DNA of 61,494 nt, taken from the NCBI GenBank assembly GCA_002842045.1, contig PHBX01000018.1:1-61494 (forward strand), in the 5' to 3' direction. The notes below the pieces were generated by a model that was not told the origin of the DNA, did no database searches, and was given only the letters and a program-made list of their open reading frames with translations. The position numbers were made by a program, and so were the translations under genes. Source of the stretch: Chloroflexi bacterium HGW-Chloroflexi-3. GTDB taxonomy: Bacteria > Chloroflexota > Anaerolineae > Anaerolineales > Anaerolineaceae. Shown piece after piece: positions 61,031-61,494 of this stretch (position 1 is the stretch's first letter; each line of letters starts with the position of its first letter).

Positions 61031-61494
61031 GTAACTACTCAGCATCTTGAGTCAAAAATCCTGAAGAATCAGGATAAATGATTCTAAACAATTGAATAAA
61101 AATAATAGATAATTTATCAAATGGAACCAATTCGTAACCTAAGCGAAGAAGAAATACGCGCGATCTACCATCAAGGAGAAGAAGCTGTGGTAGCACTGAT
61201 TCAAAGCATGAATAAAACCATCATGCTTTTGGCGGAACGAGTACAAATCCTGGAAGATCGATTAGCCAAAAACAGCAATAATAGTAGTAAACCACCTTCA
61301 ACTGACGGGTATAACAAACCTACCCCAAAAAGTTTACGAAAACGACATCAGAAAAAAAGTGGGGGGCAAGCGGGTCATCCTGGAAATACGCTCACAGCGG
61401 TAGAAAACCCAGATTTTATTGAATTGCACCCGGTACATGAATGCCAAAATTGTCAACAAGATTTGAGTGAAGTAGCTGTAAAAGAACACGAAAC
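61031..61494 (+). mobile_element. IS66-family element, right copy, truncated by the contig end
   Basis: The end GTAACTACTCAGC at 61031 mirrors that at 460. The first 55 bases are shared; the next 35 before the start codon differ; the coding part is again nearly identical. The element faces outward, opposite to the left copy, and stops at the same transposase base. The two together make an inverted pair around the window. Confidence 0.85.
61121..61494 (+). CDS. IS66-family transposase, N-terminal 124 residues (partial)
   Basis: It starts at ATG 61121 (MEPIRNLSEEEIRAIYHQ) and runs off the window. It has the same features as the copy at 1-371: LLAERVQILEDRLAKNSN, SSKPPSTDGYNKPTPKSLRK, GGQAGHPG and HECQNCQQDL. 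It has one extra codon (VVALIQ) and several substitutions compared with the left copy. The last roughly 100 bases before the edge are identical in the two copies, which explains why assembly stopped here. The catalytic domain is outside the window. Confidence 0.85.
   Translation, partial: MEPIRNLSEEEIRAIYHQGEEAVVALIQSMNKTIMLLAERVQILEDRLAKNSNNSSKPPSTDGYNKPTPKSLRKRHQKKSGGQAGHPGNTLTAVENPDFIELHPVHECQNCQQDLSEVAVKEHE

Overview
The window looks like a chromosomal contig of an anaerobic Chloroflexota bacterium, most likely class Anaerolineae. This is inferred from the gene repertoire: GAF/PAS/HD-GYP arrays, a CAP-LysM surface protein, a SARP-like AAA/TPR regulator, a bacterial Elp3, AmrS, and a translin-family protein. 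No rRNA or tRNA gene was found to confirm it. Both ends stop at the same base inside two inverted copies of a one-ORF IS66-type transposase, so the contig edges are assembly breaks at a repeat.

Layout. 1-460: left IS66 end. About 500-10200: an AT-rich surface-glycan island with two methyltransferases, an asparagine synthase, two paralogous multi-pass GT-C-like proteins that both appear to start at CTG, a GT87-like mannosyltransferase and a further membrane protein. 10268-13369: M42 peptidase, hotdog thioesterase, Rrf2 regulator with a small partner, and a DUF5680-like protein. 13394-18826: two convergent HD-GYP c-di-GMP phosphodiesterases. 18892-23314: MFS transporter, then a complete sigma-70 promoter, yybP-ykoY manganese riboswitch and overlapping terminator in front of a P2-type ATPase. 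23381-32892: mixed accessory genes, including an Mrp-like protein lacking its P-loop, adenosine deaminase, GyrI-like and NUDIX proteins, CAP-LysM protein, tandem lipoproteins, a kinase-fold protein lacking its catalytic Asp, and an OmpR-type regulator with Glu at the phospho-acceptor site. 32889-39163: methyltransferase, Elp3, AmrS and MutS2. 39328-46751: a same-strand run of a YpdA-like flavoprotein, NAD kinase, zinc-binding membrane protein, RecN and SARP-like ATPase.

46847-49101 is the most striking segment. It is a tightly packed five-gene operon in the order ssb, DUF3467, translin/TRAX-like protein, and then a Cas4/Dna2-like nuclease divided into two adjacent polypeptides, each with its own transmembrane helix. 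One half carries the lone N-terminal Cys and the His. The other carries the PD-(D/E)XK residues and the C-x2-C-x5-C cluster ligands. There is no CRISPR array or other cas gene nearby. The gene content suggests a membrane-tethered single-stranded nucleic-acid processing system; this function is inferred.

49272-61009: an interrupted nitroreductase, a HigB toxin with a HigA-ImmA/IrrE fusion, SDR and VOC proteins, a DUF485/acetate-type symporter pair followed by a PHP-Cache-PAS-CBS-DUF294 fusion protein, and two Cys-containing uncharacterised proteins. 61031-61494: right IS66 end.
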